Assembly (NCBI RefSeq): GCF_011045115.1
Contig: NZ_JAAKZG010000004.1
Span: 434,001 to 498,000 of the forward strand
Length of the DNA stretch: 64,000 bases
Reading direction: 5' to 3'
Origin: Mesorhizobium zhangyense
GTDB lineage: Bacteria; Pseudomonadota; Alphaproteobacteria; Rhizobiales; Rhizobiaceae
The notes under the pieces were generated by a model, which saw only the letters and a program-made list of their open reading frames with translations, was not told the DNA's origin and searched no databases. Position 1 is the first letter of the stretch. Each line of letters starts with the position of its first letter. Made by a program: the position numbers and the translations under genes. Below, piece by piece: positions 63,250-64,000 of this stretch.

Positions 63250-64000
63250 GTGGTAAAGACCCCGGACGAACTGGCGCTCATGCGCGTATCGGGCAGGATG
63301 CTGGCGTCCGTCTTCGAGATGCTGGACGGGCAGGAGCTCGTCGGTATGTCGACATTGCAGGCCAACGATCTGGTCGACCGCTTCATCACTGTGGATCTTG
63401 CCGCACGTCCAGCCAGCAAGGGACAATATGGCTTCAAATATGTCCTGAACTGTTCGATCAATCATGTCGTTTGCCACGGCGTGCCGGGTCCGAGCGAGAT
63501 CATCCGCGACGGCGACATCGTCAACTTCGACATCACGCTCGAAAAGAACGGCTTCATTGCCGATTCGAGCAAGACCTACCTGGTCGGCAATGCCCCGCCC
63601 GCCGCGAGGCGGCTGGTGCGGGTCGCCCAGGAGGCGATGTGGAGAGGCATAAGACAGGTCCGGCCCGGAGCACATCTGGGCGACATCGGTTTCGCGATCG
63701 AACGGCATGCCAAAAGGAACGGCTATTCGGTTGTACGGGAATATTGCGGGCATGGCATCGGCCGCGAGATGCACGAGGAACCGCAGGTGCTGAATTTCGG
63801 ACGGCCGGGAACGGGCTTGAAGCTGCGCGAGGGCATGGTCTTCACCATCGAGCCGATGGTCAACCAGGGCACCCGCAAGGTCTCGACGACAAGCGACGGA
63901 TGGACGGTCGTGACCAACGACCGGAAGCTCTCCGCCCAATTCGAACATACGGTCGCCGTCACGAGAACTGGCGTCGATGTCTTGACCCTGCGCCAAGACG
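63250..64000 (+). CDS. map: Type I methionine aminopeptidase (3' end outside window)
   Basis: At least 250 residues from GTG 63250; no stop before the window end, though the family is about this length, so only a few residues are missing. All five metal ligands are seen: NFDITLEKNGFIADSSKTY (two Asp), YCGHGIGREMHEEPQV (His), FTIEPMVNQG (Glu), SAQFEHTVAVT (Glu); the substrate His is in HVVCHGVPGP. Removes N-terminal Met from new proteins. The pairing with a ParD-like gene and the separate operator suggest an accessory MetAP, not the housekeeping copy. Confidence 0.93.
   Translation, partial: MVKTPDELALMRVSGRMLASVFEMLDGQELVGMSTLQANDLVDRFITVDLAARPASKGQYGFKYVLNCSINHVVCHGVPGPSEIIRDGDIVNFDITLEKNGFIADSSKTYLVGNAPPAARRLVRVAQEAMWRGIRQVRPGAHLGDIGFAIERHAKRNGYSVVREYCGHGIGREMHEEPQVLNFGRPGTGLKLREGMVFTIEPMVNQGTRKVSTTSDGWTVVTNDRKLSAQFEHTVAVTRTGVDVLTLRQD

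Overview
The window is 64 kb of GC-rich DNA from an alphaproteobacterium, most likely order Hyphomicrobiales (Mesorhizobium/Aminobacter/Phyllobacteriaceae-like). Support for this comes from the Pha-type (group 2 Mrp) antiporter operon with a fused AB subunit, the density of ABC and TRAP uptake operons, the organosulfur genes, and a palindromic intergenic element (37166-37210) of a kind I remember from rhizobial genomes. I see no rRNA, tRNA, CRISPR array or intact insertion sequence.

Layout. 0-6.4 kb: RecQ helicase, a CHASE2-adenylate cyclase facing a FecR-domain protein with a GKPDKP tail, and a DUF2161 protein. 6.6-12.6 kb: phaAB-C-D-E-F-G antiporter operon (minus strand). 12.7-14.3 kb: small HTH protein and an MFS transporter. 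14.7-28 kb: an organosulfur block on the minus strand made of two operons, sfnG-livG-livH-livM-SBP-livF-sfnB and tauA-tauB-tauC-ssuD-FAD oxidoreductase. 28-36.8 kb: a surface-adhesin locus resembling the Caulobacter holdfast-anchor genes hfaA-hfaB-hfaD, with a 1605-residue repetitive HfaD-like protein and a CsgG-type lipoprotein carrying an OmpA-like tail; YbjN-like and unknown genes lie beside it. 37-40 kb: an unknown protein with a possible DNA-binding end, and a CadC-like winged-helix/TPR regulator. 40-49 kb: a sugar ABC transporter operon ending in split dihydroxyacetone kinase genes dhaK-dhaL, divergent from a LacI regulator and an aldo/keto reductase, with three palindromic operators between them. 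49.7-58.6 kb: a betaine-type ABC transporter translationally coupled to two flavin monooxygenases, a hydratase, an ornithine-cyclodeaminase-like protein and a histidine-ammonia-lyase homologue that lacks the MIO-forming Ala-Ser-Gly. 58.7-62.8 kb: GntR regulator, TRAP transporter and RpiB-like isomerase. 63-64 kb: a ParD-like protein behind a 30-bp perfect palindrome, followed by a methionine aminopeptidase cut by the window end.

The genes describe a soil or plant-associated scavenger: it imports taurine/sulfonates, sulfones, betaines, small sugars and organic acids, and has a large surface-attachment apparatus. The two places most likely to hold undescribed biology are the MIO-less lyase pathway (49.7-58.6 kb) and the giant Hfa-like adhesin locus (29.6-36.8 kb). 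A recurring layout is visible: each of the five solute-binding-protein genes is followed directly by an RNA hairpin before the next gene. Functional names rest on motif recognition by eye; no database search was run.
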